From Zwartia sp. (lineage in GTDB: Bacteria > Pseudomonadota > Gammaproteobacteria > Burkholderiales > Burkholderiaceae_B): a DNA stretch of 24,443 nucleotides. Within the stretch, counting starts at the first letter, position 1. The number at the start of each line of letters is the position of its first letter. Below the pieces are notes generated by a model. It saw only the letters and a list, made by a program, of their open reading frames with translations, was not told the DNA's origin and made no database searches. The translations under genes and the position numbers were made by a program. The stretch lies in the NCBI GenBank assembly GCA_030653405.1, contig JAURZO010000081.1, forward strand, positions 1 to 24,443, written 5' to 3'. Below, in pieces: positions 8,131 through 15,524 of the stretch.

Positions 8131-9294
8131 TTATTTCACCGGCATGACGTGTACCCAAGCACAGTCCAGCATTACAGTTACCACTTGATTGACTGATAAA
8201 TGTTGACGTTGTGGACCTGAGCGCATAAAGCGCAATGTGACGCCTTCAAGAAATTCAATGCTAACAGTGGTCAGCGTGGTTTCACCTAAATTACGGACTG
8301 ATCTGACGCTCGATTCAATTGCAACCATTCCGTTTGAAACGCTAGGAATTAAGGCGTGTGTTTGATCTGCGACGTGAATGCCCTCGCCTTGAATCACCCA
8401 AGTGACGTTCTGCCCTGCGGTGAGTCGACCCTTGTCTCGAATCCGTAACTTGATGTCACTTGGGAGGCCTAATGCAGAACACCACTGCAACCAACCAACT
8501 TGTTCGGCAATGTCTTGCTCTGTCTGAGGCCCTAGCCAGCAACCCAAAAAGCGATTTTGTACGCCGACTAAATCTGCGACACGCGCATTGCGTGGGGAAC
8601 GATAGATGTGTGCGGGGGTGCCTTGCTGCAAGATTGTGCCACTCTCCATCACGACTAAGCTATCCGCCAAGTGTCGTGCCTCAACCAAATCATGGGTCAC
8701 CAAGACAATCGGGATATTGAGTTCTTTTCGTAGATCGGCAAGCAAATCATAAAGACCTTGACGACTCATTTGATCAACAGCCGAAAAGGGCTCGTCCAAT
8801 AAAAGCACACGCGGTTCGCGCGCGAGCGCACGTGCGACGGCGACTCTTTGCTGTTGCCCACCGGATAATCCATTTGGGCGCCTAAGCTGTTGCTCTTCTG
8901 AGAGATGCACATGATCCAGCCAATACTTCGCTTTTAATTTACGCTGTAACGAGGGGAGATGAAGAAGTGACAGTGCGACGTTCTCTAGTGCGGACAGGTG
9001 TGGCATGAGAGCGTAATCTTGAAACACCAGTCCAACATGACGATGCTGAGGTGCGATGAACTGACTATTCTCCGTGTCCATCCAGACTTGTTCGCCAATC
9101 GTGACCTTTCCCTGCGTCGGTTTTAACAGCCCTGCAATTGCACGAAGCATGGATGTTTTGCCGGCACCCGAAGGTCCGACTAACGCCATTAATTCGCCAG
9201 CCTCGCACTGAAAACTGCCATGCAATGGCATAGGTGATGATTGTTCAATCTGAACATGTAGAGCGCTATTTGATTTTTGGGGGCTGGTGTTCAT
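8131..9294 (-). CDS. modC: Molybdate ABC transporter ATP-binding protein ModC
   Basis: The cytoplasmic ATPase subunit (387 residues) powering molybdate import. It has Walker A GPSGAGKTS (40-48), the Q-loop region VFQDYALMPHL, the ABC signature LSGGQQQR (143-150), Walker B VLLLDEP (163-169) and the switch His201 (VTHD). Residues from about 250 to 387 form a C-terminal regulatory extension with TOBE/Mop-like strands (AIESSVRSVRNLGETTLT), as in ModC, which can bind oxyanion. Its ATG overlaps the modB stop (ATGA), indicating coupled translation. Sulfate-transport CysA is the main alternative; order and partner genes favour molybdate. Confidence 0.88.
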   Translation of the reverse strand: MNTSPQKSNSALHVQIEQSSPMPLHGSFQCEAGELMALVGPSGAGKTSMLRAIAGLLKPTQGKVTIGEQVWMDTENSQFIAPQHRHVGLVFQDYALMPHLSALENVALSLLHLPSLQRKLKAKYWLDHVHLSEEQQLRRPNGLSGGQQQRVAVARALAREPRVLLLDEPFSAVDQMSRQGLYDLLADLRKELNIPIVLVTHDLVEARHLADSLVVMESGTILQQGTPAHIYRSPRNARVADLVGVQNRFLGCWLGPQTEQDIAEQVGWLQWCSALGLPSDIKLRIRDKGRLTAGQNVTWVIQGEGIHVADQTHALIPSVSNGMVAIESSVRSVRNLGETTLTTVSIEFLEGVTLRFMRSGPQRQHLSVNQVVTVMLDCAWVHVMPVK

Positions 9295-9956
9295 CTTGTT
9301 TTCAAGATGCGCGCAGTCGCGAAAAAGGATGCGGCTACAGCGACAATAGAGAGCATGAGCAGTGTCAGTGCCATTTGATCCGCGCTGGCGAGATCAAAGG
9401 CTTGAACGCGATCATAGATGCTGATGGCGATGGTTTTTGTTTCGCCGGGGATGCTGCCGCCCATCATTAATACCACCCCAAACTCTCCGAGTGTGTGCAC
9501 AAACGTGAGTACCATCGCCGACAAGATACCCGGCCAAGCCAAGGGCAACTCAACCCTTAAGAATGTCTGCCATTTGCTGAGCCCGCTGACCGCGGCTGCT
9601 TCCGCAAGATTGACAGGAATGGCCTCGAATGCACGCTGGATGGGTTGCACCATAAAAGGGATATTGAATATAACTGAAGCGATCAGTAAACCTAAAAAGT
9701 TAAACGTCAATCTGATGTCAAAGCTCTCCAGCATCCAACGCCCAAATGTCGAGTCTGCACCCAGAGAGACTAGCAAGTAATACCCAAGAACAGTCGGGGG
9801 AAGAACCAGAGGGAGTACGACAGCGGCTTCAATGAGGGATTTACCCGCAAACGTGGTTTTTGCGAGCCATCGAGCGAGCCATAAGCCGAGCGGCAAAAGT
9901 ACCGCCAATGTGATGGCAGCCAGCTCGAGTGACAAAATAAACGACTGCCAATCCAT
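9291..9956 (-). CDS. modB: Molybdate ABC transporter permease ModB
   Basis: A 221-residue inner-membrane permease with about five or six transmembrane helices and the typical binding-protein-dependent transport signature. The EAA loop contacting ModC is at about 119-138 (EAAAVSGLSKWQTFLRVELP), followed by LSAMVLTFVHTLGEFGVVLMMGG, characteristic of ModB/CysT proteins. The VLPLVLPPTVLGYYLL helix (47-62) is typical of ModB. The start follows the modA stop after eight bases, with GGAG inside the end of modA about eleven bases before the ATG. It forms the transmembrane channel with ModC. Confidence 0.9.
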   Translation of the reverse strand: MDWQSFILSLELAAITLAVLLPLGLWLARWLAKTTFAGKSLIEAAVVLPLVLPPTVLGYYLLVSLGADSTFGRWMLESFDIRLTFNFLGLLIASVIFNIPFMVQPIQRAFEAIPVNLAEAAAVSGLSKWQTFLRVELPLAWPGILSAMVLTFVHTLGEFGVVLMMGGSIPGETKTIAISIYDRVQAFDLASADQMALTLLMLSIVAVAASFFATARILKTR

Positions 9957-9964
9957 GAGGGTGA

Positions 9965-10777
9965 CTACTCCGGCATCGCAAAACCGTATTTCACCATAAC
10001 AGCTTGTGCTTCGGGTGAGGAAAGGTAATGATAAAAAGCGCGAGCAGCCTCAGGCGCACCACGCATTAGAACCATGCGTTGGGCGAGCGGTTTGTGCCAT
10101 TCATTGGGGATGAGGGCAAAGGTTCCTAAGCGACTGACCTGTGGTGCCAGTGCAAGGGAGTAAGCGATGATACCGCCTTGGGTAGAGGCAGAAGTTGCAA
10201 ACTGAGTGGCTTGGGAGACATTCTCCCCATAGACCAGCTTGGGCTCGATCGCGTGCCATAGTCCTGCGTGTTGTAGCGCCTCTTTGGCACGCATGCCATA
10301 GGGCGCATGCTCGGGCGAAGCAATTGCGAATTTTTTCAAACGCCCGTCTTTCAGAGCAGCGCCCAGGTCTTTGAGTTCCCCGTCCGCCTTGAGCGCAGAG
10401 CCTTTGGGGATCATCAGTCCAATCCTTCCGTAGGCGTAGAGTTTTCCATGATCCAGTGTTTTATCGGCATCCGCCAGTTTGAATACAAAACTCTCGTCCG
10501 CTGACATGAAGAGATGAAAAGGGGCGCCCTGAAGGATCTGGGAGTAAAAATTCCCCGACGAACCAAAAATCAAACGGAGGCGCTGTCCTGTGTTTTTTTC
10601 AAATCGCGCCGCTAAATCCTCAATCGCAAATTTCAGATCGGAAGCTGCCGCGATCGTTGGGATAGGTGATGGTAGGGCCAAGCCTGGGGCGAGCTGAATC
10701 ACCACAATCATTAAATAAGCTGCGATGACACTAAACTTTTTAAGCAGTGCGCATAGCATGCGGTGATTTTCAGTCAT
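9965..10777 (-). CDS. modA: Molybdate-binding periplasmic protein ModA
   Basis: The periplasmic solute-binding subunit (270 residues). Basic residues and a hydrophobic stretch (about 12-34) form a signal peptide, with cleavage likely near GLALPSP. The mature protein begins with the ModA pattern TIAAASDLKFAIEDLA, whose Ser contributes to oxyanion binding, then IFGSSGNFYSQI with a second Ser pair and VSQATQFATSASTQGGIIAYSLA at the hinge and second lobe. Molybdate or tungstate is the expected ligand. Neither ATG 10777 nor the ATG six codons later has a strong ribosome site, so the exact start is uncertain. No ModE-type operator was seen in the 64-base gap after the stress-protein gene. Confidence 0.88.
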   Translation of the reverse strand: MTENHRMLCALLKKFSVIAAYLMIVVIQLAPGLALPSPIPTIAAASDLKFAIEDLAARFEKNTGQRLRLIFGSSGNFYSQILQGAPFHLFMSADESFVFKLADADKTLDHGKLYAYGRIGLMIPKGSALKADGELKDLGAALKDGRLKKFAIASPEHAPYGMRAKEALQHAGLWHAIEPKLVYGENVSQATQFATSASTQGGIIAYSLALAPQVSRLGTFALIPNEWHKPLAQRMVLMRGAPEAARAFYHYLSSPEAQAVMVKYGFAMPE

Positions 10778-10841
10778 TAATCATTAAGCCAGAATCTATG
10801 TACTATTACCAAACGATCGTAGCATGCCAATGCGGGGAGCC

Positions 10842-11705
10842 TTACCTAACGAGCAGCGTAGGAATCGTAGATGACTTGAGCAACTCAGCCGTCCTGCTGC
10901 CTGTGAATAAGCTTCTGAAGGGTGAATGACTATATGCACCCATGATTAGAAGATCAATCCCCTCGTTCTGAATCGCCTGAGAGATTGCCGCCTGGGCTTC
11001 TCCTGGAACCAAAGTGTCAGCCACTTCGAAGCCAGAGGTTTCGAGTATGTGCTTTGCCCACTGCAATTGCTTCCGCGCATCCGGGCTTGCTTCGCCAGAC
11101 ATCAGAAGATGGATGTGGAGCCCCTTGAACAAAGGACTCGCCGCCACCATTTCAACGCAGCGACGGGTGGGCGCAGAACCATTAAATGCGATCATGACTC
11201 GACTTGGTGTCGTAAATTCTGCAGAGACGGTTAGGATAGGTTTGTTCAGGCTGCGGACAATTCGCTCGACGTTTCTTCCCAGATCGCGCTGAGTCAAGTC
11301 GGCAGACTGGCCGCGTCGACCCAACACAAATAGGCGCACATCCCTCTCTTGTTCTGCCAAGGTGTCTTCTAAATTTCCCAGGCGCTGGCGGACATCCGGT
11401 GCAACGACACCGTAGGCCAGTGCACGCTCGCGCAGTCGGTTCAAGAAAATTCTTCCTTGTTCGCGAGCGATTTTATTTTTTGAAGCATCTTGTTCAGACA
11501 TTTCTACAAGTAGCTGGTCTTGAGTGTCGATCCCAATTGCACCGCTATGATCGACGCTCGTAGCAGTTTCTGGATGGAGATCGATAATATGTAGTAACTC
11601 CATAGGCGCCTGCATCCGCATCGCGGCCCAACCAGCATAGTCAGTCACATATTCCGCATAGCGTGATTGATCGACACAGGCGATGACTTTTTTTTCGTTT
11701 TTCAT
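10842..11705 (-). CDS. Tandem universal stress protein (two UspA domains)
   Basis: A cytoplasmic protein of 287 residues with two UspA-type alpha/beta domains, about 5-160 and 165-287. Each copy of the ATP-loop motif Gx2Gx9G(S/T) is altered. The first reads GRRGQSADLTQRDLGR, one residue long and lacking the Ser/Thr. The second reads GAYSHSPFRSLFTGS, with Ser for the second Gly but a good GS end. Nucleotide binding is therefore uncertain. I choose the ATG at 11705: GGAG lies six bases before it but directly abuts the other candidate ATG at 11711. The gene follows sulP by about a dozen bases and is probably cotranscribed with it. UspA proteins often modulate transporters or stress survival. Confidence 0.85.
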   Translation of the reverse strand: MKNEKKVIACVDQSRYAEYVTDYAGWAAMRMQAPMELLHIIDLHPETATSVDHSGAIGIDTQDQLLVEMSEQDASKNKIAREQGRIFLNRLRERALAYGVVAPDVRQRLGNLEDTLAEQERDVRLFVLGRRGQSADLTQRDLGRNVERIVRSLNKPILTVSAEFTTPSRVMIAFNGSAPTRRCVEMVAASPLFKGLHIHLLMSGEASPDARKQLQWAKHILETSGFEVADTLVPGEAQAAISQAIQNEGIDLLIMGAYSHSPFRSLFTGSRTAELLKSSTIPTLLVR

Positions 11706-11717
11706 TGTCATCTCCGC

Positions 11718-13193
11718 TTAGTGTCCCTTCAGTATATCGGCTGCGTCATCTTTGTCGTGAATCGCGAACTTATCAACCATCGTCGTACTCGCTTCATTCA
11801 TACCGATGATCTCCACCTCAGTGCCTTCTCGACGAAATTTCAAGATGACCTTGTCTAACGCACTGACTGCCGTGATATCCCAAAAGTGCGAACGACTGAC
11901 ATCGATACGAACCTTTTCGATCACTTCTTTGTAGTCAAAGGCATTGATGAATTTCTCGGCACTTGCGAAAAAAACTTGTCCAGTGATTGTGTATGTTCTT
12001 GTTCGCCCTTCGTCCTGCGCAAGCGACCTTACCCTAAAAATTTGACTGACTTTATGTGCAAAAAAGAATCCTGACAGTAGTACACCAGTGAGTACGCCCT
12101 TAGCTAAATCATGTGTCGCGACTGTGACGATCACAGTCGCAAGCATCACCGCGCTAGAGCTTTTTGGATGTTCACGCAGGCTGGTGATGGATTTCCAGTT
12201 GAAAGTGCCAATCGAGACCATGATCATGACAGCCACCAGCGCAGCCATTGGAATCATGCTGACCCAGTCGCTCAGGAATACAACCATGATAAGTAAGAAT
12301 ATGCCTGCAGCAAAGGTCGACAAGCGACCGCGACCACCGGACTTCACATTAATCACTGATTGCCCGATCATCGCACAACCGGCCATGCCGCCGATGAAGC
12401 CGCTGGCGATATTGGCCACCCCCTGGCCTACGCACTCACGGTTCTTATTGCTCTTGGTGTCGGTCAGGTCATCGACAATCGTGGCGGTCATCAACGACTC
12501 AAGCAATCCTACAACCATCAAGGTAAGCGAGTAGGGAAGAATGATCAGAAAGGTCTCTAATGTGAGGGGGATATTAGGGATCAGAAATACAGGCAGGCTG
12601 TCTGGAAGCTCCCCCATGTCACCAACTGTACGAATATCGAGATCAAGTGCTATGGCAACGATTGTTAGTACAACGATTGTCACGAGGGGGGATGGTATGG
12701 CTTTGGTGAGGGTTGGCATGCCGTAAATAATCGCCAGACCAGCGGCTGTCATGGCGTACACATGCCATGTGACATCAATTAATTCAGGAAGTTGCGCCAT
12801 GAAAATGAGTATTGCCAGCGCATTGACGAAACCAGTGACAACAGAGCGAGAGACAAATCTCATCAGCTCGCCTAGTTTGATCCATCCAGCGATGATTTGA
12901 AAAATGCCTGTCAGTACGGTGGCGGCGAGCAAATATTCCAGCCCATGGTTCTTGACTAAGGTCACCATTAGCAATGCCATCGCGCCTGTGGCTGCTGAAA
13001 TCATTCCTGGCCTGCCTCCTACAAACGCAATGACAACGGCGATGCAGAAAGAAGCATAGAGTCCGATTTTAGGATCGACACCCGCAATGATGGAGAAGGC
13101 AATCGCTTCAGGGATGAGCGCGAGCGCTACTACCAACCCTGCTAGTAGATCATTCTTGACATTTGAAAACCATTCTTGGCGGACTGAGTTCAT
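11718..13193 (-). CDS. SulP-family inorganic anion transporter with C-terminal STAS domain
   Basis: A 491-residue inner-membrane transporter. The first 380 residues hold the SulP transport domain: opening signature DLLAGLVVALALIPEAIAFSIIAGVDP, FVSRSVVTGFVNALAILIF, and the late conserved ECVGQGVANIASGFIGGMAGCAMIGQS. Residues from about 395 form a STAS domain (TITGQVFFASAEKFI, then DVSRSHFWDITAVSALDKV). The family moves sulfate, bicarbonate, molybdate or other anions, often with sodium or protons. This shorter form resembles BicA-like members, but the substrate cannot be settled by eye. No good ribosome site precedes the ATG at 13193. The universal stress gene follows immediately, then modABC. 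Confidence 0.88.
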   Translation of the reverse strand: MNSVRQEWFSNVKNDLLAGLVVALALIPEAIAFSIIAGVDPKIGLYASFCIAVVIAFVGGRPGMISAATGAMALLMVTLVKNHGLEYLLAATVLTGIFQIIAGWIKLGELMRFVSRSVVTGFVNALAILIFMAQLPELIDVTWHVYAMTAAGLAIIYGMPTLTKAIPSPLVTIVVLTIVAIALDLDIRTVGDMGELPDSLPVFLIPNIPLTLETFLIILPYSLTLMVVGLLESLMTATIVDDLTDTKSNKNRECVGQGVANIASGFIGGMAGCAMIGQSVINVKSGGRGRLSTFAAGIFLLIMVVFLSDWVSMIPMAALVAVMIMVSIGTFNWKSITSLREHPKSSSAVMLATVIVTVATHDLAKGVLTGVLLSGFFFAHKVSQIFRVRSLAQDEGRTRTYTITGQVFFASAEKFINAFDYKEVIEKVRIDVSRSHFWDITAVSALDKVILKFRREGTEVEIIGMNEASTTMVDKFAIHDKDDAADILKGH

Positions 13194-13205
13194 CTAGATA
13201 TAACT

Positions 13206-13281
13206 TTCGCTGAGGCTGACATGATGGTGTGTCCAAAAGAGAGCCAACGAATTCGATAAATTCACATTCGCCGAGACTGAC
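13206..13281. repeat. Imperfect 15-bp direct repeat upstream of sulP
   Basis: TTCGCTGAGGCTGAC (13206-13220) and TTCGCCGAGACTGAC (13267-13281) match at 13 of 15 positions, with starts 61 bp apart. They lie in the divergent region between sulP and wecB, the first copy within 15 bases of the sulP start. They may be paired regulator sites for sulP; no regulator can be named. Confidence 0.5.
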
Positions 13282-13375
13282 TTATTAAAGTGTGCATTTT
13301 ACGATCATTCACCTTACGTACCAAACCCCGTCGACCGGGGGGCACCTTAGCGCTTCAATTTAAAAAATGCGCATG

Positions 13376-13403
13376 TTGCTAAAAAGGGTACGATATTTAA
13401 ACT
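13376..13403 (+). promoter_or_regulatory. Predicted promoter of wecB
   Basis: TTGCTA (13376-13381), a 16-base spacer, then TAAACT (13398-13403), a moderate sigma-70 match. The expected transcription start, near 13410, almost coincides with the leader ORF ATG at 13411. A short GC-rich stem CCCCG/CGGGG (13326-13340) lies further upstream and would not be transcribed from this promoter. Prediction only. Confidence 0.35.
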
Positions 13404-13410
13404 AGATTCT

Positions 13411-13443
13411 ATGTTTAAGCCCTTGCCGAGCGATTGCGAATGA
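13411..13443 (+). CDS. Possible 10-codon leader ORF overlapping wecB start
   Basis: ATG at 13411 opens a ten-codon frame (MFKPLPSDCE) whose TGA at 13441-13443 overlaps the wecB ATG (13440) in an ATGA arrangement. It has no Shine-Dalgarno sequence, but if the predicted promoter is right the mRNA would begin at or next to this ATG, making it nearly leaderless. wecB itself has a weak ribosome site (GAG nine bases upstream), so re-initiation after this peptide could drive its translation. It may also be chance; a frame this short carries little statistical weight. Confidence 0.25.
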   Translation: MFKPLPSDCE

Positions 13444-14609
13444 AACCATCTGTTAAACAGTTAAAGAAAAATATTTTGATCGTGTTTGGCACTCGTCCAG
13501 AGGCGATCAAAATGGCGCCAGTTGTTCTTGCCTTGCAGGGGCGACCTGAGATCAGTACGATCGTTTGCGTGACTGGGCAGCACCGACAAATGCTTGATCA
13601 GGTTTTAAATTTGTTCGAGATTACGCCTGCGATCGATTTGAACATCATGCAAGCAAATCAGGATTTGGCTGATATTACGAGCCGTGTCTTGCTTGGTATT
13701 CGCGACACGATACGCGAAGTGAAACCAGATGCCATCTTGGTGCACGGCGATACCACCACCGCGCTATCGGCTGCAATGGCGGGATTTTACGCAGGGATCC
13801 CAGTCGGGCATGTTGAAGCCGGACTGAGAACACATGATGTGCATTCCCCCTTTCCTGAGGAATTTAATCGTCAGGTCATTAGCAAAGTCGCTCACTGGCA
13901 TTTTGCGCCAACCCAGAGCAGTCAAGCCAATTTGCTGGCAGAGGGCGTCGAGTCAAACGCCATTTATATAACCGGCAATACCGTCATTGATGCACTGTTG
14001 TGGACGCTGAAAAGACTTGAGGGTGATCGCGCGCTTGGTCACCAAGATCAACAGAAGCTTGATCAACTGTTGCCCTTTAATTGGCGGACGCAGCGCTTCA
14101 TCCTGATGACGGGTCATCGTCGCGAAAATTTTGGCTCAGGATTTATTCAGATTTGTGATGCAGTTCAGGCGTTGGCTAAGCAATATCCTGACGTACATAT
14201 TGTGTACCCAGTCCACCTGAATCCCAATGTCCGAGAGCCTGTCTTGTCCCGATTGGGAGATCTCCCGAATGTTCATCTTCTCGAGCCGCTGCAATACGAG
14301 CCATTTTCTCTACTGCTGAAGTATTGCTATTTTGTCTTGACCGATAGTGGTGGCATACAAGAGGAGGCGCCCAGTCTGGGCAAGCCTGTGTTGGTGATGC
14401 GTCAGACAACTGAGCGTCCAGAGGCCGTTGAGGCTGGAACGGTTGAGTTAGTCGGTACTGATACCAGTCAGATTGTGTCCTCATGCATACGACTGCTTGA
14501 TGACGAAACGCACTATAAAAAAATGTCCGAAGCACATAATCCTTATGGCGACGGACAAGCAGCTCAACGTATCGCCGAGATCATCGTGCAGTGGTCAGTG
14601 AGTGGCTAA
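13440..14609 (+). CDS. wecB: UDP-N-acetylglucosamine 2-epimerase (non-hydrolysing), UDP-ManNAc producer
   Basis: A 389-residue cytoplasmic enzyme converting UDP-GlcNAc to UDP-ManNAc. Motifs include FGTRPEAIKMAP, VHGDTTTALSAAMAGF, HVEAGLRT, FPEEFNRQ, GNTVIDAL, MTGHRRENFG and DSGGIQEEAPSLGKPVLVMR. Residues Asp104, Glu126 and Glu140 have exactly the spacing of the E. coli WecB catalytic acids, and His226 sits in GHRREN. The frame extends two codons further to a TTG at 13434, but GAG lies nine bases from the ATG at 13440, which I prefer. The gene converges on the DUF4434 gene with 18 bases between stops, placing UDP-ManNAc supply beside the NfrB synthase. No wecC-like dehydrogenase (to ManNAcA) is in the window, so UDP-ManNAc may be used directly. 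Confidence 0.92.
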   Translation: MKPSVKQLKKNILIVFGTRPEAIKMAPVVLALQGRPEISTIVCVTGQHRQMLDQVLNLFEITPAIDLNIMQANQDLADITSRVLLGIRDTIREVKPDAILVHGDTTTALSAAMAGFYAGIPVGHVEAGLRTHDVHSPFPEEFNRQVISKVAHWHFAPTQSSQANLLAEGVESNAIYITGNTVIDALLWTLKRLEGDRALGHQDQQKLDQLLPFNWRTQRFILMTGHRRENFGSGFIQICDAVQALAKQYPDVHIVYPVHLNPNVREPVLSRLGDLPNVHLLEPLQYEPFSLLLKYCYFVLTDSGGIQEEAPSLGKPVLVMRQTTERPEAVEAGTVELVGTDTSQIVSSCIRLLDDETHYKKMSEAHNPYGDGQAAQRIAEIIVQWSVSG

Positions 14610-14627
14610 TGAGTCTTGAATCACGGG

Positions 14628-15524
14628 TCAGTTAGGAAATTTGAATAGGTAGCGGAGTTCAAAAAACACGCTATCTCCGCCACAAGGTGCGCGTTGCTGG
14701 AGTGCTTTCGTTAACGCGGCTGGTGCGAGCGGATCGGCTTTAAAATTTGTATCCGGACCGACTTGATGAAAAATTTCATAGACTAAGCCTGCAACGGGTG
14801 AGTCGGCACAATGTGAGAGTGTTTTCAAATACAAATCTGTTTCAGAAGGCAGCAAGGTTTTTGTGCCGCGTCCGTCTTGCACCCAAAGACCGAGTCCAGT
14901 CGACTGTCGAACTAATGTGAGTAGTTCTTTAAACTCTGAAGGCTCTGAATGCCCTTTAAAGAATGCTGACATATAGACGGGTTTATTGGAGAGATTCCTA
15001 AGCGAATTTACTTCCCGTCGTAGTTGGGTGGACAAGACAATCTCGTCGCCACTTGCTCGCCACCGACGGTCATCAATTTCCATAGGGATATACCAACCGA
15101 CGATTCGTTCTGCTGGAATCGAGCTCAACCATATCTTTGCAAGCGCTAAATTTTTTTCGTTATTAAGTAAAAAATATGGCTCTAACAACTCGGTAGAGCC
15201 GTCCAACGCAGAAAATGAATCTGGGTCAGCATAAAGTCCAATCACTAAATTCAGTTCTGCGTCTAGGGCATCCTTGAGTCGATCCCGCAACCACTGCTGT
15301 TCGATACCGCTTGAGAATATGTCACCATGGCGTGTCCACTGAAAAACCAACGTGTCAAAACCACGCTTACGCAATTCAGTGAATGTCTTTGGCCAAAAGG
15401 TCGTCGGAATTTTCATATCCCGCTGCAGGGGTTGATAGATCATTGCGTTAAACGCCTGCGCACCAAAAGAGGCACCGCAAAGTAGCAGCACGATCATCGC
15501 CCAGCGCATCATCATTATTTTCAC
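14628..15524 (-). CDS. ybcH: DUF4434 periplasmic TIM-barrel protein, YbcH-like, putative glycosidase of the Nfr pathway
   Basis: A 298-residue exported protein with a signal peptide ending near GAQA (residue 24). It reads as a TIM barrel with strands such as GFDTLVFQW, LNLVIGLYAD, VGWYIPMEID, KPVYMSAFF, LGLWVQDG and GLVYEIFHQ. Acidic residues at strand ends (Glu149, Asp217, Glu250) are arranged as in retaining glycoside hydrolases, so I infer polysaccharide cleavage in the periplasm, comparable in position to PgaB or BcsZ in other synthase-dependent systems; this is not proven. The start is probably the GTG at 15524: GGGAG sits seven bases before it, inside the last codons of nfrA, and GTGA overlaps the nfrA stop. 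Later ATGs at 15515-15509 are alternatives. Family and order match E. coli ybcH beside nfrA. Confidence 0.75.
   Translation of the reverse strand: MKIMMMRWAMIVLLLCGASFGAQAFNAMIYQPLQRDMKIPTTFWPKTFTELRKRGFDTLVFQWTRHGDIFSSGIEQQWLRDRLKDALDAELNLVIGLYADPDSFSALDGSTELLEPYFLLNNEKNLALAKIWLSSIPAERIVGWYIPMEIDDRRWRASGDEIVLSTQLRREVNSLRNLSNKPVYMSAFFKGHSEPSEFKELLTLVRQSTGLGLWVQDGRGTKTLLPSETDLYLKTLSHCADSPVAGLVYEIFHQVGPDTNFKADPLAPAALTKALQQRAPCGGDSVFFELRYLFKFPN

Noticed and set aside
10778..10841. ModE operator upstream of modA
   Set aside because: No ATCGnTATATA-like half-site pair is visible; ACGATCGT alone is a common short palindrome.
12088..12534. 148-codon plus-strand frame inside sulP
   Set aside because: Antisense to well-conserved SulP transmembrane segments; its apparent hydrophobicity mirrors the opposite strand.
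13326..13340. CCCCG-TCGAC-CGGGG hairpin as a terminator
   Set aside because: Only five base pairs, no T-run on either strand, and it lies upstream of two divergent genes where no transcript needs to end.
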